DNA of 64,000 bases from Unio delphinus (GCA_029339505.1 JAQISU010000155.1:20340001-20404000); one strand, 5' to 3'. Positions 49,894-61,814 are shown, counted from the stretch's first letter. The notes: generated by a model not told the origin, from the letters alone. Program-made: numbers and translations.

Positions 49894-50770
49894 GTACCCA
49901 TCGGTTTTGTGTCGATTACCGGAAACTGAATTGTGTGACAGACGTTCAAATTGAAGTGCTACCAGACTTAAAATATATTTTCACTTCAGTTTCGAAGGTA
50001 AATATTTTTCGTTGGATTTGTCTAAGGGATATAGGCAAATTACTGTAAGGGAGGAAAATGGGGAAAAGCTCGCTTTAGCAATTACCCGACAGGACCTAGC
50101 AGTGGTGAGTTATGTTGTTCAGAGTCTATAATGCGCCCAGCGTCTTCACTAGGATGATGCGGAGGTTCTTGGAACCATTGCGCTATAGTTCATTGTTCAC
50201 AACTTGGATGATCTTTTGCTAGCCACAGAGACGTGAGTTGAGCACGTCACTCTGTTACCTGTCGTATTGGATTGGGTTTCTGACGTGGGCCATTTGGGAC
50301 ACACTCTGAGTCAAGATACGCTATCCCCAGATAAATCGAAGGTGTAGCAGCCGCTAAACACTGTACGCCCTACAACGAAAATCGAGGTGAGTTCATTCTT
50401 TTATTGATCCGGATGTAACGGAGATATGTGGCCAATTTCAAGGCGATTACGGGGCGTTGTTTGACCTGACCAACAAACGGACCCCGAGTAAAGTTATTTG
50501 GATGGATGCCTGTGTGCGATCCTGGGAACAGTAATAAGGCAAATTAACAATGGGACGCTTTATCCCGTCTCGTACAGCAGTTGGAAACTGTCTGCCGCGG
50601 ATAAGTATTACTCCGTATCGGAGTGGGTGGAGGATGTATCGGAATCGTGTTCGAAATAACACGATTTAAAAGGTAATTACAACGAATGAAAGTTCACATT
50701 GGAGACCGACCACCAACTCCTCGCGTATTTCACGCAGGCAAAATTTGTCGACTGGATGCTTGATGCGATG
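49893..50770 (+). pseudogene. Ty3/Gypsy retrotransposon pol relic (RT and RNase H)
   Basis: The first frame gives HRFCVDYRKLNCVTD, the opening RT block of Ty3/Gypsy pol. Shifted frames then give FSLDLSKGYRQITV and GEKLALAIT, a degenerate stretch where the YLDD block would lie (near 50200), and GHTLSQDTLSPDKSKV with PTTKIEV, the RT-RNase H connection. Near 50560-50760 come ADKYYSVSEW and FTLETDHQLLAYFTQAKF, RNase H blocks. Multiple frameshifts and stops make it inactive, and no LTRs, gag or integrase were recognised. The relic starts abruptly at the TA microsatellite. Confidence 0.8.
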
Positions 50771-52583
50771 GTCTGTTCTAAGACGAGCTTTACATCTACC
50801 TTTCACTAAATTTAACTTCTAATAAAAATGAAATTTTCTGGTTTTTCAATAATAGTTTAAATAAAATATTGGGTGAGACCCACCCCAACCATATAGTTCA
50901 TCACAAAACAGCTTTTATCGCAAATAGATATAGCCTGATTTCAAGAAAGGTCAAGTTGAGCTCGTCTACATTCTACAGTTGAAACTTTGGATGATCGTCA
51001 TTGGTTTAATGCGTCATACAATGAAAAGAGGCTTTAGTAACAATATTATTTCTGCAACAAACAACAACAATTACGCACTGAATATGTTTATTGAAACATT
51101 TGTCTTTGTTTGCAAGCAAAATATACATTAAGCCCAATTATCGCGTGGCCCAGAAAGATCGATGCGTTTAATCCAAGGAGCGGCCCAAAAAAGATTTAAT
51201 CTCAGCTGTTTGCAACAATCAATCGTACTTGCACAGGTACTAATGTAAATAAACATTTGAATGCAATGTGACGTGTTTTATCCAATGAGTTTGAGTAACT
51301 GGTATGAATAATGCACTTATTTTAGAGTACCCATACTAGTTTATACGTTACTATAATTTTACAACCTGTATTATTTATTAGGTTCTAATGGATATGAATA
51401 GACTAACTCATTTTCGTATGCGTGTTAATAAATTCTTGAATGTAAAGCTTCCTAGAAAAGTAATTTGGTTTGTTTTACCTGAAACCATCGCAAGGTTTTA
51501 ATGTTAAATTCGTCGAAACTGGTGTATGCTATACTGTTGTCTCTGCTACTACTAGTTGAATTACAGCTGTTGTTGGTGAGTTACATGATAAATTTGTTAC
51601 CTTTCGTGTTAAAAATGGCGTGTATTATTATCATGGCAATGAATAGTACGACGACAACGATGATAATCATAGATTATATCCAGGTATGTTTACTGTAGCA
51701 TAAGTACGCTTGTCCTCTGTTTACATTTAAGGTCTTCATGTGGTATATTAATAACTTCAGCTTTTACACAAGCAAACGCTTTTGTCAGCTTTCAACTTTA
51801 TGAAAATATATACGACAATTCATTGGTTATCGTTTTTCCTGACGACATCGTTTGTTACTATCCGTATGTCCACGAAGCTTGTTAGCAGGATGGGACAAAA
51901 TTACTCCATGTTGACATAAACACTTAATCATTTAATTTCGTTTCGCTTTTTTATTCGCTTGGCAGAATTTTGGCCAAATGCAAAATTTTCTCAATATTTA
52001 AACTGTATCTAATTTTTGAAATTATTCATGATAATCTGGGCTTACCAACTTGACACCTAAACGCATATTACAATTATGAATGACACCAACTTGAAACTTA
52101 AGTATCTTTATCCAAAGACTGGGTTGTTTATGTTATGCAGTCAATTTAAATGAACTGTATATGTAATGTATAAGTGCACCTATCAAATTTTTCTTCATTC
52201 ACTAACCATCATTCTGAACTAATTTAAGTATGACACCATACATGCGAATGCCTTTTCTTGTCATAAGAATTGTTTCGATTCTGATTTCCTCCATTTGAAT
52301 TTATATTAATAAAAACACACAATATATGACATCAATGATGATTAAACAAATATTCATAAAAACCGGCAAATCATCACACTGCCATGTTTGAATGTTTTTC
52401 AAGGTCTAATCTATAAATATATACCTATCCGGCAATCTAGGATGTCGTTCTTATTTCGTTTATTGCCTACTGAAAGCTATTGTTATATTCTTGAAATAAT
52501 TGAATCAATTTACATATAAGCTAACACGTCGGACCTCTGGAGCAAAATCTCAAATTTGCTTTAGAAAGGAACAAACAGTACAG
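50771..52583. other. Intergenic sequence upstream of the secreted-protein gene
   Basis: No exon that fits the phase of the downstream gene was found. An open frame at 51501-51698 has a hydrophobic start and ends at a GTATGT donor-like site, but its phase does not match the next exon, which carries its own signal peptide. Confidence 0.4.
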
Positions 52584-52691
52584 ATGTGTATAAAGTATAT
52601 AATAATTTTGTTGGTCAATTTGACCACATGTTTAGGACCCCATTTTAGAGGAGCTGCATTTTCATGGAGACCGAAAGATAATCTAAACGAG
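52584..52691 (+). CDS. Exon 1: signal peptide and HFRG start of the ectodomain
   Basis: ATG at 52584 gives MCIKYIIILLVNLTTCLG, a clear signal peptide with cleavage likely near CLG, followed by PHFRGAAFSWRPKDNLNE. It ends at donor GTATGT in phase 0. The HFRG start right after the signal peptide is typical of the family, which supports this start over the longer upstream open frame. Confidence 0.8.
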
Positions 52692-53394
52692 GTATGTGAT
52701 GTCCTACTTTGATATCATAGAAAAGACAAAAACGCTTTCGACAATATTTGATGATTGGCAAGACTATACAAAATAATTAAATTCAATTCTTCTTTTAAAA
52801 TAATCAGGACTCTATACTTCAATTCTGCATTTAATAAATGTATAGTTTTCCAAATTGCCATAATGAACGTGTCTAATTGATAGAAACTTTAAAGATTATT
52901 ATAAATGTTGATGCAGGTCCGGTCCTTGGGCATGGCAAACGAGGCAAACGCCCTGTGTCCCACGCTTCTCCGAAATGCAGTTTGTGCTTGGGGCCACGCA
53001 CTTATCGCTTGCCACCTTCAGCCCAGCACACCCTAGGCTCGTGTATGTGTTGATATGTTACAGCGATAAAACTTTCAAAGTGTAGAATGATATATTTTTC
53101 AACAAACTATGTGAAATGTAAAAAACAAAATACTGTATGCGACACAAAATATACATCTTAATGAACTTGTTCCATAACAGATCGCGCGTCAAAAATATAG
53201 TACTAGAAAAAATACTTGCAACTCACATGATATGTTTTCATCCACTTTATACCTTTTATCTAACAACGCCATCAAGAATCGTGACTAGGGGCAACATACT
53301 CTTGAAATAGAAAACGTTTTGAAGAAATATTAACATTATTGAAAAATACATCAAAGAAAACACAAATCAATACAAAAAAAATTATACACAAAAT

Positions 53395-54150
53395 ATGCGG
53401 ATACGAAATAATCGTGTTTTACTTTGTGTCAAACATAAATACGATGAAATGCTGAAAAGTTTCTCATTTTATGCTTTGGAGTCAAAATTAGAATATAGCT
53501 TTTTAAATTTGAAAAAACTTGTACTGTAGTATAAGTGGTTGATTGAATGTTGGGCTTCTTGGAGTAAATCTTGATTGTTCTGAAGGGGACTTAGCTTTTA
53601 TTCCCAAAAAAAATATTGAATTAGATGTGCAACTGAACTATTGTTTCACAACCTAAGACATTCAATAAACGACAAGTGTTCCCGTTTCAAACCAAATTCG
53701 TCAATTTGAGCGAAACGTTAATAGTTGATTTACTTAAGTTACTTTTCATACTTTTCTCTTAGCGACACGAAATGCATCTCGAAATCTTAAATGCCGTTCC
53801 TTGTTAATAGTATTCCATTTTACACTAACATTCTGCACATTGTGGATAATATTTACTCATATCCATGCATTTTATCGACTTCTAAGTCTCCGTATTTGAT
53901 TCAACATTTCTTGTGTTGATTTTCCACCGTGAGAAAGATCTTGACAAAAGCTGTAAGCTTAACCGACTAATCTCACTCTGTCAAAGTATAGTACACATAT
54001 AAGAGCGAACCAAGCAGATAACGTAACGCCACAATAGTTTAATGTTCAATTCTTAAAACATTTACATTACTACGAATGCCACATGTATTCAAGCCCGATC
54101 GACAACTTTGACATTGATATTTATTTCACAAATATCTGGCCCCTGTATAT
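53395..54150 (+). repeat. Intron-1 direct duplication, copy 1
   Basis: It shares with 54375-55112 long similar runs such as AATTAGAATATAGCTTTTTA, TTTACACTAACATTCTGCAC and AGCCCGATCGACAACTTT, offset by about 970 bp, with frequent substitutions and indels. Confidence 0.85.
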
Positions 54151-54374
54151 ATCTGGATCCAGGTAACACATACTTTCCAGAAAAATTGGCATATCATAGC
54201 AGCTAGCAGAGTACGCAACCAGATTTTTGCAGGTACGAACACATCAATTTAGACGTAATGTGACTATTTCATCCAGTATACGTACTTTAACTATTTCATC
54301 CAATGATCAAAAAAGAGTAAAAACGCTCTAATTAGTTTTATATCAGCGTATCTCATAAGCCATATCAAATACAA

Positions 54375-55112
54375 TATGCGGATATGAATTAATAGAGTTT
54401 TACTTTTTGTCAAACATAAGTGCGATGAAATGATTGCAACTATTTTCCTTTTCGTTTTATGCTTTGCAGTCAAAATTAGAATATAGCTTTTTAAATTTGA
54501 AAAAAAATTGTACTGTAGTGGTTGATTGAATGTTGAGCTTCTTGGAGTCAGTCTTGATTGTTCTGAAGGAGACTAAAACTTTTATCTTAAATTTCACAAA
54601 TCCAGGAATAAATATTCAACAAGATGTGCAACTGAATCATTGTTTCACATCCTACGATATTCAAGAAACGATTGAGCGTTCCCGTTTTAAACCATGTAGT
54701 CAATTTGAGCGAAAAGTTTATAATTAATTTATTTAGACTACTCCTCTCTTAGAGACACGAAATACATCCCTAAATCTTAAATACCTTATTAATAGTGTTC
54801 CATTTTACACTAACATTCTGCACGTTGTGGATAATATTTACTCATCTCCATGCAATTTATCGACTTCTCATTCTCGGTATTTGGTTCGAGATTTCTTGTG
54901 TTAATTTCGAACCGTGAGAAAGATTTTCACAAAAGCTGTAAGTTTAACTGGCTTAAGAATCTCACTCTGGCAAAGTACAATGTAAGTAGAAGAGCAACTC
55001 TAGCAGGTAACTTAAAGCGACAATAGGTAATAGTTTAATTACACATCTACTCAAGCCCGATCGACAACTTTCACATTTATATTAATTTCACAAATATCTG
55101 GTCCCAATAAAT
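54375..55112 (+). repeat. Intron-1 direct duplication, copy 2
   Basis: Second copy, ending about 65 bp before the 3' splice site of exon 2, so duplication breakpoints lie close to, but outside, the exon. Confidence 0.85.
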
Positions 55113-55177
55113 ATTTCCCGTTCGAAAGACAAATATCGAGAGATTATTCTTCCACTGTATCTATTTATTATTTTCAG

Positions 55178-55416
55178 ATTGAGTTGTTGTACAGAACAAG
55201 CTGGAGATTATCTGGAGGTTTCTTCTGTAATGAAAGTACGATTTCATCTGGTACAGTCCTGACATCAGGATCTCTGAGCTGCTTCAAAAACTGCAATGGA
55301 ACAATCAGAGACCTCAACTTTGTTTGTACAGATTTCAGTAAAACAGAGGATTGGACTACCGGAAGAGGGAGTATCACATATAAATTTCCATCAAGCGATA
55401 CATACATTGAGTTAGG
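55178..55416 (+). CDS. Exon 2: Cys-rich ectodomain part
   Basis: Acceptor TTATTTTCAG in phase 0. The frame reads IELLYRTSWRLSGGFFCNES, CFKNCNGTIRDLNFVCTDFS and KTEDWTTGRGSITYKFPSS, with no stop, and leaves at donor GTAATT in phase 2. The several Cys residues suggest an extracellular disulphide-bonded fold. It is the best preserved exon. Confidence 0.85.
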
Positions 55417-55805
55417 GTAATTATATGCTACTAAGGTACTGTACAGGATACAAAATAACAACATGACTAGTATGGTAGTATTGAATATGTATTAAACAAA
55501 ATATAAAATATTACACACATGAATTGTTATATTCTTTAATTCGAAACCCTGCTGCTTCATATTTGAATAATATTAATTGTAAGTTCGAGAAATTATCCTT
55601 ACCTTCCTTACCTACCTTTTCAGAGGTAAGATGTATTAGTCAGACATTACAAGCATTGTAGAAACTAATAAATGTAGTGTTTCGCTTTATAAAATTTCAT
55701 CAGCGCTTTTAGTGAAATTTCTATAAGATACAATATTTTTTGTTTGATAAAATTTCGGATGAGATTAAATGTAATAAATCATATGAAAGATTTCATTTAT
55801 TTCAG

Positions 55806-55984
55806 ATTCACAGGAGGCAATTGGATATCACTAGTTACCTTTGGAGGAGGTAGTTGAGAACTAAGAGTAAAGGCAAATTTAGCACCTAGTACTGATACTG
55901 GGCGAGTCAATTCTGCTCCACAACTTGACATTTCTCCTGTTGTGAGGCTGATACATGGATGTATTCATACAATATCGATACCAG
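55806..55984 (+). pseudogene. Exon 3: ectodomain part with premature TGA
   Basis: Acceptor TTTATTTCAG, phase 2 in. The frame reads FTGGNWISLVTFGGGS, TGA at 55855-55857, then ELRVKANLAPSTDTGR and PVVRLIHGCIHTISIP, phase 1 out at donor GTATTT. The homologous position usually holds Trp (family pattern GG.SW.LR), so TGG to TGA is the simplest change. Confidence 0.8.
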
Positions 55985-56212
55985 GTATTTATATGTATGT
56001 ATGTCTATATGTATATGTGTATATGTATATATGTGTATATATGTATATATGAGTGTATGCATATATGTGTGTATATGTCTATATGAGTGTATATGTGTGG
56101 ATATGCATATGTGTTTGTATATATATATATATATATATATATATGTTTGTATATGTATATATTTGTGTATATGTATATATGTGTGTGTCTGTGTATATGT
56201 ATATATATATAT

Positions 56213-56274
<62 letters not shown>

Positions 56275-56412
56275 ACATGTATGTATAGATGTATGTGTGT
56301 ATATGTGTGTATGTATATATGTGTGTATATGTGTGTATGTATGTATATGTATGTATATATATGTATGTATTCTTTCTTGTTTGTGTGTAAGTTATGTATG
56401 TATAGATGCATG
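55985..56412. repeat. Complex (TATG)/(TATA)/(TGTG) microsatellite in intron 3
   Basis: Long alternation of TATATG, TGTGTA and pure TA. It creates open frames of more than 100 codons on both strands that are not genes. Confidence 0.95.
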
Positions 56413-56511
56413 TATGTGATCTCGAGTTTACTTGTTCATAACAAAAACAAAGTGGCAATTATAATGAAGCATCTTTAATGAAGCATTAGTATCTTTCTCT
56501 TCTATTGACAG

Positions 56512-56615
56512 TTTCAGATCCAGACGGTGACGAGGTTCGATGTAGGTGGGCAAATGGAACGCTTGATGAGTGCGCCAGTATCTGTAATGCATTCACCGGA
56601 GCAGTATTAAATGAG
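56512..56615 (+). CDS. Exon 4: VSDPDGDEVRCRW block
   Basis: Acceptor CTATTGACAG, phase 1 in. It reads VSDPDGDEVRCRWANGTLDE and CASICNAFTGAVLNE, phase 0 out at donor GTATTT. The DPDGD acidic motif could bind calcium, as in related extracellular domains (inference). Confidence 0.85.
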
Positions 56616-57166
56616 GTATTTTCATAATCAAAATTATAAACGGAAAAAAAACAGTTCATAGGTGAACATCTGCATTTATCTTAAATGTCCGGCATTGTAC
56701 ATTTTAAAACTCTTGATAAACAGGTCCCTTAGTAGATTATTTTCATCAATGTTAAGATATTTTCTAAATCAATTTGATATTGATGTCTTATATTTTACTC
56801 ATTTTAATCAACTTTACCGAAACAGTCAGGGATTTAAAACTAATGTACTTGGTCTCAATTTTCTTATATAACCGCAGTATCTAGCTGTTTCAGCACATGA
56901 TGTGATTTGTGTTTAAATTATCCCAGAATAGTATTACCTAGATGATAATTTCAATACAAATATACGAATGGCACTAATAATTTTAGGTGTTTTCTATATA
57001 GCACCAATATCAAAATTATTTTACTGGTTGTATATCTCATACACGGAGATATTGCGTATGTTCTTCTCAACACGTCCTCATTTTGTTATGGAAAGCCATA
57101 AAAGATTAATCTTTACTATAATAATACTTTTTTAACTAAGGACTTAAATATCATTTTAAAATTCAG

Positions 57167-57433
57167 ACTACATGCACAGTAACGTTTGATGCAATTGGAA
57201 GCATTGGTTACTATGGAGTTGCAATACAGGTGGAGGATTTTACATCAGGATCGACAACACCTTTAAGCAGTGTACCGATCCAGTTCCTTGTATGTTTACA
57301 GCATTACATCTGGATGTAACAGTGTCCCGGAATTTCTGCCTCCAACAAGACCTAATCGAGATACGGTTATTGTGAACCCAAACGGAACTTTTACCGACGT
57401 AATAGTTGCACGAAGCAGAATTCCAAACACAGA
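57167..57433 (+). pseudogene. Exon 5: ectodomain part with one-base frameshift
   Basis: Acceptor AAAATTCAG, phase 0 in. The first frame reads TTCTVTFDAIGSIGYYGVAI and QVEDFTSGSTTPLSSVPIQF. After FLV (near 57291) the frame must shift by one base to give SITSGCNSVPEFLPPTRPNR and VIVNPNGTFTDVIVARSRIP, ending in phase 2 at donor GTAAGT. The shift is not in a homopolymer, so it is more likely a genuine mutation. Confidence 0.8.
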
Positions 57434-57583
57434 GTAAGTTTTGTTTATTTTCAGAACTTAACTAAGTCAAAATGGTTGCATATAAAATCTGTTTATGTAT
57501 GAAAAACAGTTGCCTCGCTTCCAAGATAGTATTTTAAAATTGCCTGTTTCGTTTCATATGTTACGCATACTACAATAAATTTG

Positions 57584-57939
57584 AAATCAATAAATGCTAT
57601 AATGACAATTAAATATACATTGACCATAAATACCATTATTATTGTAGTGGTATTCGTTAAACTTTAATGTTTTATTTGCTTGAATAATAAGGCAGTCATA
57701 TGATTATTTAAGTTCAAAAGGTTTAAAAGTACAAATACCTACCAATAGAAAAGGTATTACTTCGTACAGGTATTGGGAAATACTAGCGTGGGCTCTCACA
57801 TTTGATTTATTTTTCAGCATAAAGGAGATAACGACTGTGTCTCCATCTGAATTTTCAAAGTCTATCATTACGCCCTATCCAAATTTACCTGGAGCCTGGT
57901 ATATAGATGTGACTTGGAACCCTCCATTAGTGTTTTCAG
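57584..57939 (+). repeat. Exon-spanning tandem duplication, copy 1
   Basis: It begins with AAATCAATAAATGCTAT, which recurs at 57940. The copy contains intron sequence and a 5' portion of exon 6 (57818-57939). Confidence 0.9.
57818..57939 (+). pseudogene. Truncated duplicate of exon 6
   Basis: Acceptor TTATTTTTCAG fits exon 5 in phase and reads IKEITTVSPSEFSKSIITP and NLPGAWYIDVTWNPPLVFSE. It is then cut by the duplication breakpoint, losing the QTYVFCFSATDKSG end and its donor. If spliced in, it would run into a TAA at about 57961. Confidence 0.85.
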
Positions 57940-58310
57940 AAATCAATAAATGCTATATATAAATAATAACAATTAAATATACATTGCCCATGCATAATAT
58001 TATTATTGTAGTGGTATTCGTTAAACTTTAATGTTTTATTTGCTTAAATAATAAGGCAGTCATATGATTAAAAGTTTGATTATTTAAGTTCAAAAGGTTT
58101 AAAAGTACAAACACATACCAATAGAACAGGGATTACTTCCTACAGGTATCGGGAAATACTAGCGTCGGACTTGCATTTGATTTTTCAGCATACAGGAGAT
58201 AGCGACCGTGTCTCCGTCTGGATTTTTTTATGTCTGTCCTGATGCCCTATCCAAGTTTACCTGGAGCCTGGTATATAAATGTGACTTTGATTCCTCCGTT
58301 ACTGTTTTCA
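57940..58310 (+). repeat. Exon-spanning tandem duplication, copy 2
   Basis: It matches copy 1 with about 10% differences and a 15-bp net length change, so the duplication is not recent. Confidence 0.88.
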
Positions 58311-58354
58311 GAACAGACCTATGTCTTCTGTTTCTCAGCCACTGATAAATCCGG
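58189..58354 (+). pseudogene. Exon 6: complete copy with a T-run frameshift
   Basis: Acceptor GATTTTTCAG. It reads IQEIATVSPSGFF and, after removing one T from a T7 run near 58232, SVLMPYPSLPGAWYINVTLI and FSEQTYVFCFSATDKSG, then donor GTGAGT, phase 2. The homopolymer location makes a sequencing error a serious alternative to a true mutation. Confidence 0.8.
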
Positions 58355-58944
58355 GTGAGTTATTTATGTGGAACAGATTAATACATGCAATATCCTACAT
58401 TAATGGATTTAATTCCAAATAAACTTTTGATCTTCATCCTCATAATAAGTTTTTATTTTGTTAATATTGTTAAAATCAAGGTAATAGCATTTTTCCTAAT
58501 GTAACTGATTGTTAATTACTTACCACGAATTATAATCATGAATTATACTTTTTATTCAGCGGTAAATACGTCCGCTTCTGATTATGGGAGCCGCGTTTTC
58601 TCGATGGTTAGTGTGCTGAATTCGCGATCGAAAGGGGACAGGTTAAAATCATACCTTTTGATAAGCCTTGTTCTGCTACTTGGTCAAGGCTTTTAACTCC
58701 AAGTGTCTCTACACCTAAAAAGCTAAACTGTGGTGATCTACCGTTAAGACCTAAACCAGACTTCCGTTCAAGTAAAGACTGTATAACTAGCTGCTGCAAA
58801 TTAATACGTTTGTTTCTCTCAGGAAATGATACTGTAAACTGGCAGAAACTCTGTTCATTACTAGCTGTGATCTCCTATTTCATCGTACATTATCATGACA
58901 TCATCATCTCTATCCTTTCGTTATTTTCCATCTTGTTATAAATA

Positions 58945-58980
<36 letters not shown>

Positions 58981-58982
58981 AG
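58355..58982. other. Intron with an (ATT)n microsatellite
   Basis: ATT repeats at 58944-58977 lie immediately before the acceptor of exon 7. Confidence 0.6.
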
Positions 58983-59026
58983 ATTGACAAACCAACAGAG
59001 ATGTATTTTTATCGTCTACAAGAAAG
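58983..59026 (+). CDS. Exon 7: short LTNQQRCIFIVYKK exon
   Basis: Acceptor ATTAACAG, phase 2 in, reads LTNQQRCIFIVYKK, phase 1 out at donor GTATTT. It is too short to notice without the flanking phases, but it fits the family order (DKSG followed by L..NQ.CI.I). Confidence 0.75.
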
Positions 59027-59054
59027 GTATTTATTTAAGTTTTCGTTGTAGTTA

Positions 59055-59365
59055 GATGTGTGTTTGGAGAGATATTTAAATCAACATTATATTATTTGAT
59101 CACCAATGTTACTATTTAAAGCATTTATTATGATGTGTGTTTGGAGAGAATTTTAAAACAACATTATATTATTTGGTCACCTAGGTTACTATTTAAAGCA
59201 TGTATTATGATGTGTGTTTGGAGAGACATTTAACTCGGCATTATATTATTTGGTCACCAGGGTTACTATTTAAAGCATTTAATATGATGTGTGTTTGGAG
59301 AGAAATTTAAATCAGCAATATATATATATATTGGTCACCAAGGTTACCATTTAAAGCATGTATTA
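59055..59365 (+). repeat. Four tandem 77-bp repeats in intron 7
   Basis: GATGTGTGTTTGGAGAGA recurs at 59055, 59132, 59209 and 59286, exactly 77 bp apart. The last unit runs up to about 15 bp before the acceptor of exon 8 and contains a TA insertion. Confidence 0.95.
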
Positions 59366-59379
59366 TGATGAAAAAACAG

Positions 59380-59532
59380 GGCTTATGGAAGGGGATTGCA
59401 AAGTTTTATTTCCCAGATCACCCAGAGTGTTCATGATAGGAAATATATCAAAATGGAGCAATAATACGAATACACTTGAGTCTAATACCTGCAATTGTCC
59501 AACTGGTCGGACTGAAAAGAACAGTTCCAATG
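59380..59532 (+). CDS. Exon 8: link region and partial EGF-like motif
   Basis: Acceptor GAAAAAACAG, phase 1 in, reads LMEGDCKVLFPRSPRVF, SKWSNNTNTLESNT and CNCPTGRTEKNSSNG, phase 1 out at donor GTAAAA. CNCPTG is a typical EGF second-half motif. The acceptor lacks a pyrimidine tract because the 77-bp repeat lies next to it. Confidence 0.65.
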
Positions 59533-60295
59533 GTAAAAATGACTAACAAATATAATGAAGATATTATTATCAGACTCTTGTATATTGAACAAGTTGGATA
59601 ATTTTTGCAAATTGCATTTTTGAGAGAACCTTTACACATGAAGCTAGTGTTCGTTATCATTCTGTGCTTTATCTTTGTTGTCATAAATAATTACTACGAA
59701 AGTAAACACTATATTTACAGGCACAATATTGGGTTTCTTCAATACAAAACATGTTACGCTATATCGCATCAGTTTTGATTGGTGTTTCTGAAAAGTAGTT
59801 TGTCAATCACAATTTAAAAACATATCTTTTATAAACGTGCATAAGTATTGTTGGCTTCTATGCATGCATTTTGGTCATCGTGTTAAGTAGGAACTTTCTA
59901 CTCAGATGGCAATATGTATAACTATTACATTCAGACTTCATTGTCATATATGTTATTAATGGCATGAATTCATGCGTTATGCTTTTCGTGAAACTGTTTG
60001 CATCGTGCTTTCCTACAATTAAATTGCTTTCATTTTATCCGCATCTACACGGATCTATGCGAAGCAAGGATTGTTGGTTGGTTTCGCCAAAATTATCGCC
60101 CTTTGCTATTTACAACGCTAAATTACATGATATGAATCTTTCTGGTGGAACTATTATCTCAGTTTTCGCGAACTTGTCTTAGTCCGTATGCATAGATTGT
60201 TGAAATTTCGTAACGATGGGCATATACTTTTTATTTTAAAATCACCAGAATTGTTTTTCTTACTTTCTGGAAAATTTGTGAATTGCAAATTGAAA
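59533..60295. other. Intron sequence, nothing recognised
   Basis: Short chance open frames only. Confidence 0.4.
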
Positions 60296-60299
60296 GATT

Positions 60300-60610
60300 C
60301 TGTATATATGTGAGAGATTTGGATTTTTGACGTAGATTTAAAAGTTTTACAGTTATGTCGATGCAATGTCTGCAGTGTGACAATTTATAGTCTAGCACTT
60401 GAGCATGATGCCGCAGACATGTAACCTTTATGTCCCACCCAGTTACATTATCCTGACTGAAGGTCGACCTGTCGTAACATTAACATCTTAATGCGAAGCG
60501 CCTAGCGAGGCAGTGTTATTACCATTGTTACAAGTCTTCGGTACTGTTCGGCCTGGCTTCGAACCAACGACCTCTTACATTCGAGGCGTACGCTCTAAAG
60601 TAATTTGGTA
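60300..60610 (-). mobile_element. tRNA-derived SINE, minus strand
   Basis: Reverse complement of the SINE at 29081, diverged: B box TGGTTCGAAGCCAGG, body ATAATGTAACTGGGTGGGACA, ACATGTCTGCGGCAT, and tail GTCAAAAATCCAAATCTC. It sits in an intron of the secreted-protein gene. Confidence 0.85.
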
Positions 60611-61814
60611 TATATTATATTGATTTAGTGACAATCTATACTGTGCTCAGTTGTTATTCACCTATGGTTTCTTATGCAAGGCTTAACCAACATTTAGTGC
60701 AAAGGTTAGTGTCGTAGCCATTAATGTCGGCAATAAATGTCGTTCGTCAATGTAGGCTTGCAGTGTTTACATAAAATGTTTGTACGTTAGTGGACACCAT
60801 TATCATATTTCGCGAATATTCGCGTGTGTATTATGATGTTTTTTTTTCTTATGCGTTCATCACCTCTGAACAGCGTTTTCAGCAGCAAAGAATAATTATT
60901 GTTTTCATTTGATACATTCCCACCGTGAATAAAAATATTTTAGGGATAATCAGATGAGAACGTATGTCTGTATGTTTGTCTTGTAAGGTAATGCGGGAAT
61001 AAAGATATTCCGTTTCAAATAATCTGTTCTCAGTAAAGCATGAATGTTCTCAAACGTTGTTTTGGTCCTCCTTGGTTATTTTACTCCTTTACTTTGTCAC
61101 ATATGTTTTTAACATAATATATTATACATAATGTAAATTATATCAACAATAATATATTGTGTGCGGTTTCGTGTTTATATGTGATGGTAAATATAAATCA
61201 TACAGTAACTGGTAATTACATTGCACCCATTACGTTGAATAACATCAACCTTATTTACTTAATATTGGAAGTTAAAAACTGTAATGTTGCCATGGCTACA
61301 CCAAAAATTACAAAGACATATTTGTCACACTTAGTGAACATAACGATGTTTCCAATGCGAACAATAGATTCATCGAATCCTTTGTCTATTTTCTTTCCTT
61401 TTCACATAGAAAAGAAACATTATTAAATATGGAATTATGGGTAGGGTGAAATATAATAGTTGTTTTTATTTCTTATCTCTTTCTACTTTATTACTTTGTC
61501 AGATAATTGTCGAAATATGTAGGTGACTTTGATTCTATTGTCTTTACGTGATGCTTAAGACAATGCATATAGGGACTGGTAGCTACCTTTATACAATTTT
61601 GTTTTGCAGTAAAATTGTTTCCCTTTGGTTGGATGTTTATAAATGAGCAATATTTATCATGCCATAACAAAACAGGAAAAGGACCTTTGTCAGAACAATT
61701 GAAAAAATTCACTTTTTCTATACGGGCAATTTTTTCTGGCGAATTCTTCAGTATGTATTTTCATTACACTGTATAATGATCACGCTGCAAAACATAACTG
61801 CTATTCCCTTGCAG

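Larger units (their letters stand above)
52692..55177 (+). other. Intron 1 of the secreted-protein gene
   Basis: About 2.5 kb, containing a diverged direct duplication (53395-54150 and 54375-55112) described separately. No other gene was seen. Confidence 0.6.

Noticed and set aside
51501..51698. Candidate signal-peptide exon ahead of the secreted-protein gene
   Set aside because: Its end phase does not fit exon 1, and exon 1 already starts with a good signal peptide of its own at 52584.
56053..56478. Open frames of more than 100 codons on both strands rich in Tyr, Ile, Val, Cys and His
   Set aside because: They are translations of TATATG/TGTGTA microsatellite sequence; the same applies to frames over TA and GT tracts at 26-238, 407-604, 8472-8771, 12595-12952, 13909-14175 and 48892-49098.
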